A DNA stretch of 64,000 bases from NCBI GenBank assembly GCA_035610365.1, contig CM069433.1, forward strand, positions 190,224,760-190,288,759, given 5' to 3'. The position numbers and the translations under genes are program-made. Shown here piece after piece: positions 45,831 through 54,935 of this stretch. The notes below the pieces were generated by a model, which saw nothing but the letters and a program-made list of their open reading frames with translations, was not told the DNA's origin and made no database searches. The stretch comes from Aquatica leii (taxonomy: Eukaryota; Arthropoda; Insecta; Coleoptera; Lampyridae). The stretch's first letter is position 1. The number at the start of each line of letters is the position of its first letter.

Positions 45831-47440
45831 GTCGTTGTCTAATCCGGTTGCATGTTGTCTTGATATTTCTTCGTTTTCTTCTTCGCTGTTTACTTCTAAT
45901 TTTAATTCTCGTGTTCGTTGTAGTTCTAAACCTGTTAAACCTTTTAGTTAGGTTCTTTTTGTTTTATATTTGTCTACTGGTTTGTCTCCGAGGATTACCG
46001 GCTCTACTAAAGACCAATAGTCGTCGGTTTTCTGGTTGGTTAGTGCATGGTTTTCTTAGTATCTAGTACAAGTTTTTCTTGACAATAAGCATCTGTGGAA
46101 GCTAGTAGTTCCAAACAGCCAACGTAAACCAATTGTTAATGATTATCACGTCTTTGTTACTTCTGTTTTGGTGTCATTCTTATTGGTCGCATATGAGTCC
46201 TAAACTGGCGGAGTACGTTTGCTACTGTCCGGTTTTTCGGTCGCAGAAATCGCTTGGTTTATATCGACGACGCGATCGTGTTACTGTTGGTTTTGCATCA
46301 CCTATCCCTTCTGGCCTAGCTCGACTGACTTGCGAATCTTTCTAAAGTTTATACTCATTCTAAAGATGCAGAAGCTAGTTCTCTCTTGTCAACAGCTACT
46401 CGTTTCAACATTTCTGATTTTGTCGTAAATGTTAATTCATTGTTTTTGGTTCTCTTCTTTACTTTTTGTAATTTATTTCTTTGGTATTTTGTTGGTTGCA
46501 GTTGGGATGCTGCTCAATTGGTTTTTTTTCCATTTTGCTGTACTGATATTCTTCTTTGCTTAAGTTTCTAGTAAATTTCTTCTTCTTTTACTAGTAGGAC
46601 TCTCACTTTGGTTTCGTTTTTTTTTCTTTTGGGCTTCTTATTTCGCTTGTCGGTATTTGAGTCTTGCAGTAAACTTTTTAATTTGAGTTTAACATTTTCT
46701 TTCTTTCATTTCTTTTTCTATTTTCTATATGTTTTAGGCAGTTGGTAGGACATCAAAGAGTTGGTCGCCTCTTTCCTTCCTTCTACTTACATCTAGAATT
46801 ATCTTTCTCCGTCTTTCTTGTTTTTCTTACTTTTTATTTTTCTTCTTATTGATTGTTTGATCACCAACATGCCACATCTCTTTTTTGCTTGTTCTTCCTG
46901 ACGGTTTGCCTTTTGGGCGGTTGGTTGGGCATTAAAAGGTTGGTCACTACTTTCGTTTCTTTTTTGTTCTGTTACTTCTCTTGCTTCAATGGATTTAGTG
47001 GATTTTTGTTTTGTTGTTCTTGGTTTGCAACTTCGAATAGACTGCAACGTCGTTTTTTGTACCTTACGTACTTTCGTTTAGTCGGCATTTTTGATGCTGT
47101 CAGTCACTTTTAGGGTATTTTTGTTTACTTTTGGAATATTCTAATCCGTTCTTCGGCATTTGATTAATGAAGTTCGATTAGTAAGTGAAGCTTCTTCTTT
47201 TTTCTTGTTTACTTTTTCTTTCTATGTTTTGGTTTTGTTTTGATTGGTACATTTAAGTAGTGTTTGGCTTTTTGACGACTTTGTAGTTGTGACTTTTTCA
47301 TTGCTGATTTCTGATATTTTTCCTACAGAACGTCGACTTATGTTATGTTTAGTGCCAAATTTGTTTTAGAAATTTGAAGTGGTTTTTCTAAATCAAATGC
47401 AATCTTCTATCTAATAACTTCGTTCGTTGCGGTCCGCGGC
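45831..47440. other. T-rich strand-asymmetric tract
   Basis: 1.6 kb with a strong excess of T over A on the plus strand. On the minus strand 46799-47047 translates to a lysine/glutamine-rich, charged peptide. Two similar phrases, GTTGGTAGGACATCAAAGAG at 46741 and GTTGGTTGGGCATTAAAAGG at 46920, suggest a diverged duplication with a period of about 180 bp. The family is unknown. Confidence 0.4.
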
Positions 47441-47449
47441 TTTTTAGTT

Positions 47450-47633
47450 TTTTGCATATTTTTCACCATCCCAGTCCTTGTAATGTTTTAGTAACCGTTG
47501 AACGTGATATGAGATTTGTTTCAGGATGCAGATCATTGAAAATATTACACACATCTTCATGAGTTCTAACACGATCACCATAACCAATCATCATTAATAT
47601 TTTAATACGAACTTTTTTACTTAAATGAACCAT
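47450..47633 (-). pseudogene. Mariner-like transposase, N-terminal HTH (DUF4817-like)
   Basis: Start at ATG 47633: MVHLSKKVRIKILMMIGYGD, then THEDVCNIFNDLHPE and SRSTVTKTL. This matches the N-terminal helix-turn-helix of a common insect transposase group (DUF4817), which reads ...EIL...GD...T...V..LFN..HP....I..STV.K....F. About 60 codons are readable before the frame decays near 47455. Confidence 0.7.
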
Positions 47634-47689
47634 TTTTAATCCTCCAATTCATTTCTGTCAGTTAGTTTGGCAACAGTTACCTACTAGAT

Positions 47690-47980
47690 AATAAATAATA
47701 AATTTACTTATTCTTTAACTGTAAAGAGATTTATTTCTTGTTTTTGCAGATTTTTTGCACTAAAACCAGCATGTACGGATTCGGAAAAACAAGAACTATT
47801 AAAATATGCAAAAATATACAGGGTGAGGGTATTTCCGGTGAAACCGAAAGTACAGTAGTAACAAAAAATATGACATCAGATGCGTTATGCGTCAGTGAAC
47901 TTGCCTGCAAAGTTACATAAATATAGTCATTCTCATTTTAAAGATATTTACTGGGTTCCATACTTTATCTCAACCCTGTA
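47690..47980. repeat. Right long inverted repeat with embedded MITE-like unit
   Basis: Counterpart of 44639-44895. The outer part, 47817-47980, is a 164-bp unit with inverted TACAGGGT ends. The inner 125 bp (TACGGATTCG.AAAAACAAGA phrase) also matches the left repeat. Confidence 0.85.
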
Positions 47981-48023
47981 TGTATGTATATACTTTCATA
48001 ACATAATAGTAGTTTAATTAACG

Positions 48024-48070
48024 AGTTCCTGTGTAAATTGGACGCTAAACGTCTAATTTAGACAGGAACT
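48024..48070. repeat. 47-bp hairpin
   Basis: The left arm AGTTCCTGTGTAAATTGGAC plus G pairs with the right arm (48050-48070) over 21 bases with two mismatches, around a 5-base loop. It may be the remnant of a foldback or MITE end. Confidence 0.7.
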
Positions 48071-48359
48071 AATTCAATACAACATTTTATTGCTTTAACA
48101 AAGACTAGAAGACTCCCAAAGTCTCAAAATCTCTCAAAAATAGTTTGACGTTTATGTTGACAAGTGCAAAGACGGTTTACAATGGCGAAAAATTTAAATT
48201 TTTGACAGTTAAGAACAATAAACAAATTTATGTTGTATTTAAAAAAAATAAATAATTGATTTTAAAAAACGAATCGACTTAGGTACATAACTTTCCAACA
48301 AAATTTTCCAAGACAAAATTATTACAAAATTTTTTGCACAACTAGGAAGTTTAACGATT

Positions 48360-48980
48360 AACATAGTTTGTATTTATTGTGGTTATTGACATAACATTTT
48401 ATCAATGTTTTCATAACATCTTAAAAGTTTAAAAAAACAAAGAATAAGTTCTGGCAACACGCATTTGATACAAATCAAAATGACATCTTGGAAAAAAACT
48501 GATTCGTGTTTTTGTTAAAGTAGATCACGCTAATATAAATAGTAAATGGCAGTTATACAACATGCCAAGATTCAATAGTGTAGAATCTATGAATTGCGTA
48601 ATATTTGATAAAATTGTATTGACGTTTAAGTATTGAATCGTTAAAGGTTCTGCAAAATTTATTATTACGTTTTGGACATTTACTTGCAAGTTAAAAATGT
48701 TTTAATGCAAATACACATAATTGCACAAAAATTGATGCAGCAGCAATTTCGTAATTTCTTTAATTACATCGGTAAACAAAAATTTTCTGACGCGTGTTTT
48801 TAACAAACACACGACAAATAACGTTTTTATTTATTTTAATTTAACTTGATTCTGCAATAAAACGACTTAGATAATATTTAACTATTAAATCGTGCTGCAA
48901 ATAGTTTTTTTAGATTAGCATTTTTTTGCACAAATAATATTTGATATTTTCTCAAAGTCAATCCACAAAAGATATTATAA
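48360..48980. repeat. Dispersed repeat, related to 30450-31090
   Basis: Diverged copy in the same orientation as 30450-31090, with ordered matching phrases. Non-coding. Confidence 0.6.
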
Positions 48981-49710
48981 TAATTGTTTATTTATTATCA
49001 ACGAGACTATTTTCAGCAACATAAATTATCGTAATCAGTCAATATAAAATCTAATGCATTAACAAAGTTGTTTAAAAATATAAAAGAGCTTTCCAGTTAT
49101 AATGAAAGATTTTAAATGTCAAAAATTAATAAATTGAAATTGAAACTGACATTTTAAATGAACAGCTACAATTGAAGTGACGTGAAATGGAAAATTAAAA
49201 AAAGAAATGACAAGAAATCAATGAAAATTTATTATTAAGAAGAGGAGAAATGTTTAAATCAAAAATTTCATTAAGTCGATTAGATTAATTTTTATTTAAA
49301 AGACGAATTTCGAGATGGTTAAGAAAAGAACTTTTGTTACAAAAATAAAGAAATGAAACATTAAAGTAAAAAAAAATGAGCAGTAGACAAAATATGATTA
49401 GCAAATGAAGAACACTTGTTTGATATAATAGAATTTAAACACCTTTTAATGAAATAAATATTTTTTAAAATTTTGTTTTGATCTTTCTACCAGTTTGTTC
49501 TATATAGAACAACTGCAAGAAAAGCACGAAATTTTATACACCAGATTTATCTAAAAAGACATAAAATCATCACTAAAAAGCGGATAGTAAGGCAAGAAAA
49601 AATACCAAAAAAGTTGGCATAAAAGGCATATTAAACCTGCCAAAAAGGCAATAAAAAGGCACAAATATCTATTAAAACTTACAGTTTATTTTTTGGTTTT
49701 ACAATTTTTA

Positions 49711-50177
49711 TTAAGTGCTATTATTTTCCCAAGCACAAATCAAATATTTTTCAATCTTTTGGCCAAGAAGCTGTTGCCTTTTATCATTTAAAATATTTTT
49801 ATAGAAGGAAAAAGTTTTTTCGACATCAAAAGAGCAAATTTTAATGCCGATGTTTCTGTTATTGTTAAAGAAATTTTCTGTTGATGCTTCATGACCTCCT
49901 CTTTTTGAATTTCAGTCAATTGTTTAAAGAGGTCAAAAGAAGGGTTTTTTGATGTGACGGAATCCAATTTTTGGATGGACATGATCTTATAATTGCTCTT
50001 ATTCTTTCGAATGTAGCGAAAGATTCGATTATTGCAGTTTTGCTTTTTTCTAGCTTCTTTAATTCGTCAGGAATGCCGGAAAAGTGTGTTTTTATAAAAC
50101 TAGTCTTCTTTTAACAGCTTTGTCATTAAAAGCTTTTTGAGATTTAGAAATTGCTGCTCGTCAAATAATTCAACCAC
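49711..50177 (-). pseudogene. hAT-like transposase, exon 5 (C-terminus)
   Basis: An acceptor TTACTTCAG precedes VVELFDEQQFLNLKKLLM at 50177. After frame changes come FSGIPDELKKLEKSKTAIIE, KLDSVTSKNPSFDLFKQL (about 49975) and FSFYKNILNDKRQQL...KYL, ending at TAA 49711-49713. The last part is the ERSFS.YK..L.D.R..L....+..Y+ C-terminus shared by this hAT-like group. Internal stops (for example after LLKED) show decay. The upstream exons lie beyond Gypsy copy A. Confidence 0.72.
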
Positions 50178-50228
50178 CTGAAGTAAGACAATTCGATTAA
50201 TGTATAAGACAATGTCAGATTATAGTAT

Positions 50229-50670
50229 TGTTACGTATCTATTTATTAAAAACTAATTTATTTAAACGATTAAAACTACGTTTACTTATTTTAGAAATAT
50301 ATACACTTTTAAATTAACCGAACTAATTAAATCTAATAATAAAAACACTTACACTATAATTTATATCACTTAAGATAAGATAACGTCCTCGGATTTCACA
50401 CTTTATTACACTAATTATCACATACACGATTATTCTCGATTTATTTATGTAGACACACACGTGCTAACGATTTATTTTCACTTGATAATCTTCTTAATAC
50501 AGCTGCATTCGCGTTTCGACAATAACTGACCTACGATCTGTCTCGTCGCTATATAAAGACATACGGAAATCCTTCTCGATCGTTCCTCACTTTTCGCTGT
50601 AACTTCTAGAAAATAGATAACAGCCTTCTAGAAGGCTCTTGCGTTTGCAAGTAATTTCTTGAACGTTTCA
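50229..50670 (-). repeat. Gypsy copy A 3' LTR
   Basis: 442 bp, TGTTACGT...ACGTTTCA on the plus strand (TGAAACGT...ACGTAACA in element orientation). The pol reading frame ends inside it, at 50606. Confidence 0.95.
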
Positions 50671-53600
50671 CTGCCCCCTTCTTAGGACTGTTCTGTCCCA
50701 GAACAGGAGACTGGATGCGACACCGGTAAAAGGGATCGTGGCGATAGCGGCAGTTTCCTCCATTTCGGCAACTTCCTTGACAGTCAATGGACTTTTCCTG
50801 ACCCAATACTCTCCTCGGTTGGTAACTACAGACCAACACTTGAATGCCTGTTCCTCGGAAGACGACCTCCAACATGTTTCGAACTGTCCTCCAATTCAGT
50901 TGGTCTAAGCCACAACCAAGCTTGGGTACTGCCAATTTCTTAACATGATGGAACTCCATTTGTCTCTTGAGACTCCATAATGTTCGCCACAGATCTTTGT
51001 ATAACGGCTTGACACGTGAGTATATCTTGGTGACCAGATAGAAAACGAAGCATCCGTCACCACGTAGTCCTAAAACCTTTCCGACTGCCGGTTGCTGTCT
51101 TCGTAATTCATCTAGCTGTCCAAACTTCTTTTTAAACACGACTGCAACCCCTTTGGACATGTCAAGGTCCTCGCTCACGCAATGTGCGATGGCGTAATCT
51201 TTTTGTGTCTGGAACAGGTCTTGTTGTTCCTCGGTGGTAACTCCGAACCTAGCTTTTCCAGAACCTACGTATAAGTTCATAAACTTTTCGAACTCCATTT
51301 CTTCGATTGGATTCCTGGTTCTGCTACTTATTACTCTGGTTCGGACCTGAACTTGCGGATTGTGGTTATCGCCAGCAAACGGGGCTAGACGATCGACGTG
51401 GACCACTTTTGGCTTGCCTCTGGGCGGTTTTCGGATGCGGTATATAACGTCGTTAATACGCTGCACGACTTCATAGGGGCCCTCCCATTGCCTTTGCAGC
51501 TTTGGCGACAAACCACGTCTCCTTTGAGGGTTATACAACCAGACCATATCGCCAGGTTGAAACCCACCATTTTGCGCCTTGACGTCATATCTTGTTTTCA
51601 TCCTGTCGCTGGCAATTTGTGTGTTTTTACGGACCTCTTCATGTACTTCGTCTAACCTCTTGGCCAGCTTGCTGACGTAATCTTCTCCAGCAACCTCTTC
51701 TTCCGGTCTTCGCCCAAATTGAAGATCGCATGGTAATCTTATCTCACGACCGAGCATGACACAGGATGGTGTTTGGCCTGTGCTTTCGTGAACGGATGAT
51801 CGGTATGCCATTAAGAAAAGGTGCAAGTACTGATCCCAGTCCCTTTGGTGTTCGGACACTACTTTGGCTAAGTACTTGCCCATTGTTCGATTCATCCGTT
51901 CAACCATGCCATCAGACTGAGGATGGAGAGGCGTTGTCCTAGTCTTTCTAATTCCTAACAGTCGACAAACTTCTTGAAACAGCCCAGACTCAAAATTGCG
52001 GCCTTGATCGGAGTGTAAATCCAACGGAACTCCAAACCGGCAGAAAAACTCCTTTACTAATACGTCTGCGACTGTAGCTGCTTCCTGATTGGGTATGGCG
52101 TAAGTCTCCGTCCATTTCGTGAAATAATCCATCGCCACCAGGATGTATTTATTTCCCGAGTCGGATTCTGGGAACGGCCCTGCGATGTCAATCGCTACTT
52201 TTTCCAAAGGGCTTCCTACGTTGTATTGTTTCATGGGTGCTTTGCGCTTTCTCGCTGGACCATTTCCTAAAGCGCAGACTATGCATTTACGGCACCATTT
52301 CATGACGTCCTCTTTGCAGTTCATCCAGTAGAATCGTTCTCGCACTTTACCCAACGTCTTCTCAATGCCTAAGTGTCCTCCTGATGTCCCATCGTGGAGA
52401 TGCTTCAACACTTCTGTCACCCTGCTCTTCGGCACTACCAGCTGTAGTCTGTTTTCCGTGCCCTCGGCACTTTCTAGGGATCGCTTAAGAAGACCGTCTT
52501 CTACTATCAAGGAGTCCCACTGGGCCCAGTACGCTTTGATATTTCTGCCCAAAGCACTCACTTCTTCCCAGGCTGGTCGTCGGCCGCTTTCTTTCCAGTC
52601 GAGGAGTTGTCTTATTTGAGGATCGTCTTCTTGTTCGCGACGTAACTGCTCAGGTTCCCACTCATCATCAACCATAGCAGTTCTCCGGAGACATTCGACT
52701 TTTTCTTCCAGTCGCGAACAATGGCTGCAGTCCGCCGGACATGGTCTTCTGGACAAGGCATCAGCGTTTCGATGACTGCTTCCGGCACGGTGTTCTGTGT
52801 CATAGTCATACTCTTGCAGTCTCTCGATCCATCTTGCCACTTGTCCTTCTGGGTTACGGAACTGCAGAAGCCATTTTAAAGCGGCGTGGTCTGTTCTCAG
52901 TAAAAATTTTCGTCCATACAAATACTTGTAGAAATGTTCGATGGACTTAACGACTGCTAACAGCTCCCTCCTAGTCACGCAATAATTCCTTTCTGGCCTG
53001 GACAAAACCTTGCTAAAATACGCGATAACCTTTTCTTGTCCATCTTGAATCTGCGAAAGGACCGCGCCTATGGCCAGATTGCTTGCGTCGGTATCCAAAA
53101 CAAACTTTCCATCTTCTCTTGGATAACTCAAAATCGGCGAAGTGACTAGGGCTTGTTTTAGTTGATTAAAAGAACTTTCGCAATCTTCATTCCATCTAAA
53201 TTCTGCTTTTTCTTCAGTTAATTTTGTTAATGGTTTGGCAATATTGGCAAATCCGGGTACAAATCTTCTATAATAAGTGCACAACCCAAGGAAACTTTGG
53301 ACCTGATGTTTGTCGATTGGTCTTGGCCATGCTTGCACTGCTCGGATTTTGTCTGGGTCAGCCCTCACTCCATCTCTAGATACGACGTGGCCAAGGTATT
53401 GGACTTCCTTCTTAAATACGTGGCACTTCTTTGGGCTCAGTTTGAGGTTAGCCCCACGTAATCGCTGGAACACTTCCTTCAAGTTGCTCAAGTGTTCTTC
53501 AAACGACCTTCCAACCACGATCACGTCGTCCAGGTAAACCAAGCACGTCTTCCAAAACAATCCGCGCAAGATGGTCTCCATCAAACGCTCGAACGTTGCA

Positions 53601-54910
53601 GGAGCGTTACACAGGCCGAAGGGCATTACAGTGAACTGCCACAAACTAGTTCCGATCGTAAAAGCTGTTTTTTCACGATCCTTGGGTTCTAATTCTACCT
53701 GCCAGTATCCACTCTTTAAATCTAACGTAGAAAACCACTGGGATCCTGACAGGGTGTCTAGCGTATCGTCGATTCTGGGCAAAGGGTAGCTGTCCTTTTT
53801 GGTCACGTCGTTTAGCTGTCTGTAGTCTACACAAAACCTCGTTGATCCATCCTTCTTCTTTACGAGTACCACTGGGGATGCCCATGGGCTACTTGAAGGT
53901 TCAATCACGCTTTCCCTCTCCATATCCGTAATTATTTGTTCGGCTTCTTCTCTTTTCGCCAAAGGAAGTCTGCGTGGATGTTGTCGTATCGGCCGAGCGT
54001 CTCCGGTATTAATTTTATGTTTCACCACGTTAGTTCTTCCTTTGGAACCACTCTCCAGCGCGAACACATCTTGGTACTCTTGGATCAATACTTTAACTTT
54101 AGCCAGCTGGTCTTGGCTGAGGTTTTGGCATTTGGTGGTAAGAATGTCCAATAGATGTTGTGGACACTTTTTTGGCGACGTATCTTCGTTCGACTTCACG
54201 CATCTCACAATTTGTGATACTGGCGTGCATTGGCCTACCACGGTCTTCTTTTTCAACGTTACAGGATCTGAGTTGATGTTTAAGATCCTTACTGGCATCG
54301 TGTTCTTTACTCGTACTAAAGTTCTGCCAACGAGTAGTCCTTTTTCAACTAAGCCGCCCTCCATTGGTTCAATCGCGCGTATGTAGCCTTCCCGGAGACT
54401 TCCATCCAGGCGTGCCATCACCACACTTTCAGTCCTTACAGGCAGAGTCACGTCTTCACTTAATAAGACTCGCACGGCTGCCTTCTCTGACGAATGAAAA
54501 GGAATTTCTTCATTGTCGATCTTCAGGACATCGTTCTTCATATCCAAATGGAACCCATACTTCTTTATCACGTCCATTCCCAGGATAACTTCTTCCGTGA
54601 TGTCGGCTACCAGTACTTGATGGTCGAGTACTCCATTTCCCAAACCAATGGTTACTTTGACTTGTCCGTGAGTAGGTATTTCGTCGCCCGTCGCTGTTCG
54701 AAGTCGTACTGTTACTGGTAATGTCTTCTCGTTTTTCAATAAGATGTCAGGACGAATGATGGTCTTTGTCGCTCCCGTGTCAACCAGTAACTGGACGCTT
54801 CTCCCATTGATCTTGCCATCGAGATAAATGCTATGCAATTGCTCCCTAGGCGATGCCATTTGGATGGTAATCTCCGGGGCATGGCTCGTTGAGGTCGACT
54901 TTCGCCCCAT
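50606..54910 (-). CDS. pol: Gypsy Pol: protease, RT, RNase H, integrase, macro domain, Cys/His cluster
   Basis: 1434 uninterrupted codons counted from ATG 54910. In life it is probably entered by -1 frameshift from gag, because the frame is open upstream. Protease: LLVDTGATKT (DTG at 44-46). RT: FCVDYRQLN, then YLDD at 459-462. RNase H: LDTDASNLAIGAVLS. Integrase: H..H...C..C finger (HLHDGTSGGHLG...CRKCIVC), DIAGPFP (about 907), HSDQGRNFE (about 967) and GMVERMNR (about 1003), giving the D,D,E triad; then WEGPYEVVQR (about 1147). A linker (GSGKARFGVTTEEQQ) leads to a macro domain, about 1230-1365: YAIAHCVSEDLDMSKGVAVV, FKKKFG, VTK (Lys1295), GCGLDQLNW (Asp1336). These match the catalytic Lys84 and Asp125 of TARG1/OARD1 with the same 41-residue spacing. 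A CX3CX5CX3H cluster follows (about 1377-1392). The stop lies inside the 3' LTR. TARG1 releases ADP-ribose from acidic side chains. A role in countering host ADP-ribosylation is inference. Confidence 0.95.
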   Translation of the reverse strand: MGRKSTSTSHAPEITIQMASPREQLHSIYLDGKINGRSVQLLVDTGATKTIIRPDILLKNEKTLPVTVRLRTATGDEIPTHGQVKVTIGLGNGVLDHQVLVADITEEVILGMDVIKKYGFHLDMKNDVLKIDNEEIPFHSSEKAAVRVLLSEDVTLPVRTESVVMARLDGSLREGYIRAIEPMEGGLVEKGLLVGRTLVRVKNTMPVRILNINSDPVTLKKKTVVGQCTPVSQIVRCVKSNEDTSPKKCPQHLLDILTTKCQNLSQDQLAKVKVLIQEYQDVFALESGSKGRTNVVKHKINTGDARPIRQHPRRLPLAKREEAEQIITDMERESVIEPSSSPWASPVVLVKKKDGSTRFCVDYRQLNDVTKKDSYPLPRIDDTLDTLSGSQWFSTLDLKSGYWQVELEPKDREKTAFTIGTSLWQFTVMPFGLCNAPATFERLMETILRGLFWKTCLVYLDDVIVVGRSFEEHLSNLKEVFQRLRGANLKLSPKKCHVFKKEVQYLGHVVSRDGVRADPDKIRAVQAWPRPIDKHQVQSFLGLCTYYRRFVPGFANIAKPLTKLTEEKAEFRWNEDCESSFNQLKQALVTSPILSYPREDGKFVLDTDASNLAIGAVLSQIQDGQEKVIAYFSKVLSRPERNYCVTRRELLAVVKSIEHFYKYLYGRKFLLRTDHAALKWLLQFRNPEGQVARWIERLQEYDYDTEHRAGSSHRNADALSRRPCPADCSHCSRLEEKVECLRRTAMVDDEWEPEQLRREQEDDPQIRQLLDWKESGRRPAWEEVSALGRNIKAYWAQWDSLIVEDGLLKRSLESAEGTENRLQLVVPKSRVTEVLKHLHDGTSGGHLGIEKTLGKVRERFYWMNCKEDVMKWCRKCIVCALGNGPARKRKAPMKQYNVGSPLEKVAIDIAGPFPESDSGNKYILVAMDYFTKWTETYAIPNQEAATVADVLVKEFFCRFGVPLDLHSDQGRNFESGLFQEVCRLLGIRKTRTTPLHPQSDGMVERMNRTMGKYLAKVVSEHQRDWDQYLHLFLMAYRSSVHESTGQTPSCVMLGREIRLPCDLQFGRRPEEEVAGEDYVSKLAKRLDEVHEEVRKNTQIASDRMKTRYDVKAQNGGFQPGDMVWLYNPQRRRGLSPKLQRQWEGPYEVVQRINDVIYRIRKPPRGKPKVVHVDRLAPFAGDNHNPQVQVRTRVISSRTRNPIEEMEFEKFMNLYVGSGKARFGVTTEEQQDLFQTQKDYAIAHCVSEDLDMSKGVAVVFKKKFGQLDELRRQQPAVGKVLGLRGDGCFVFYLVTKIYSRVKPLYKDLWRTLWSLKRQMEFHHVKKLAVPKLGCGLDQLNWRTVRNMLEVVFRGTGIQVLVCSYQPRRVLGQEKSIDCQGSCRNGGNCRYRHDPFYRCRIQSPVLGQNSPKKGAVKRSRNYLQTQEPSRRLLSIF
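50671..50684 (-). promoter_or_regulatory. Polypurine tract of Gypsy copy A
   Basis: In element orientation AAGAAGGGGGCAG lies directly before the 3' LTR. This is the expected primer for plus-strand DNA synthesis. Confidence 0.75.
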
Positions 54911-54924
54911 TCGGTCGACCTGTT

Positions 54925-54935
54925 CTAGTTTTCCG
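54925..54935 (-). promoter_or_regulatory. Likely gag-pol -1 frameshift site
   Basis: The gag frame reads CCG GAA AAC TAG, and pol continues in the -1 frame through GGA AAA CTA without a stop. GGAAAAC directly before the gag stop is a plausible, though not classical, slippery heptamer. No downstream structure was assessed. Confidence 0.5.

Larger units (their letters stand above)
44639..47980 (-). mobile_element. Mariner-like DNA transposon with long composite inverted repeats and a foreign interior
   Basis: Inverted repeats at 44639-44895 and 47690-47980 bound 3.3 kb. The outermost bases are TACAGGGTTGAG and CTCAACCCTGTA, so TA flanks both ends as in the Tc1/mariner superfamily. Just inside the right repeat lies the N-terminus of a transposase (minus strand). 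Just inside the left repeat lies a piece of its C-terminus. The 2.3 kb between is unrelated T-rich sequence with a retroelement gag-like frame in the opposite direction, so the middle of the transposase has been replaced. Confidence 0.7.
47981..49555. other. AT-rich DNA with a hairpin and a dispersed repeat
   Basis: Contains the hairpin at 48024-48070 and the repeat at 48360-48980. A lysine/glutamate-rich translation at 49130-49400 resembles PLE N-terminal coiled coils only vaguely. Confidence 0.4.

Noticed and set aside
46133-46571. Overlapping plus-strand frames rich in Phe, Leu and Cys
   Set aside because: They are translations of T-rich DNA in several frames at once. No motif or membrane-protein family is recognisable.
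49130-49400. Possible Penelope N-terminal coiled coil
   Set aside because: Only a Glu/Lys/Leu-rich composition supports it. There is no PLE-specific motif, and many stops occur.
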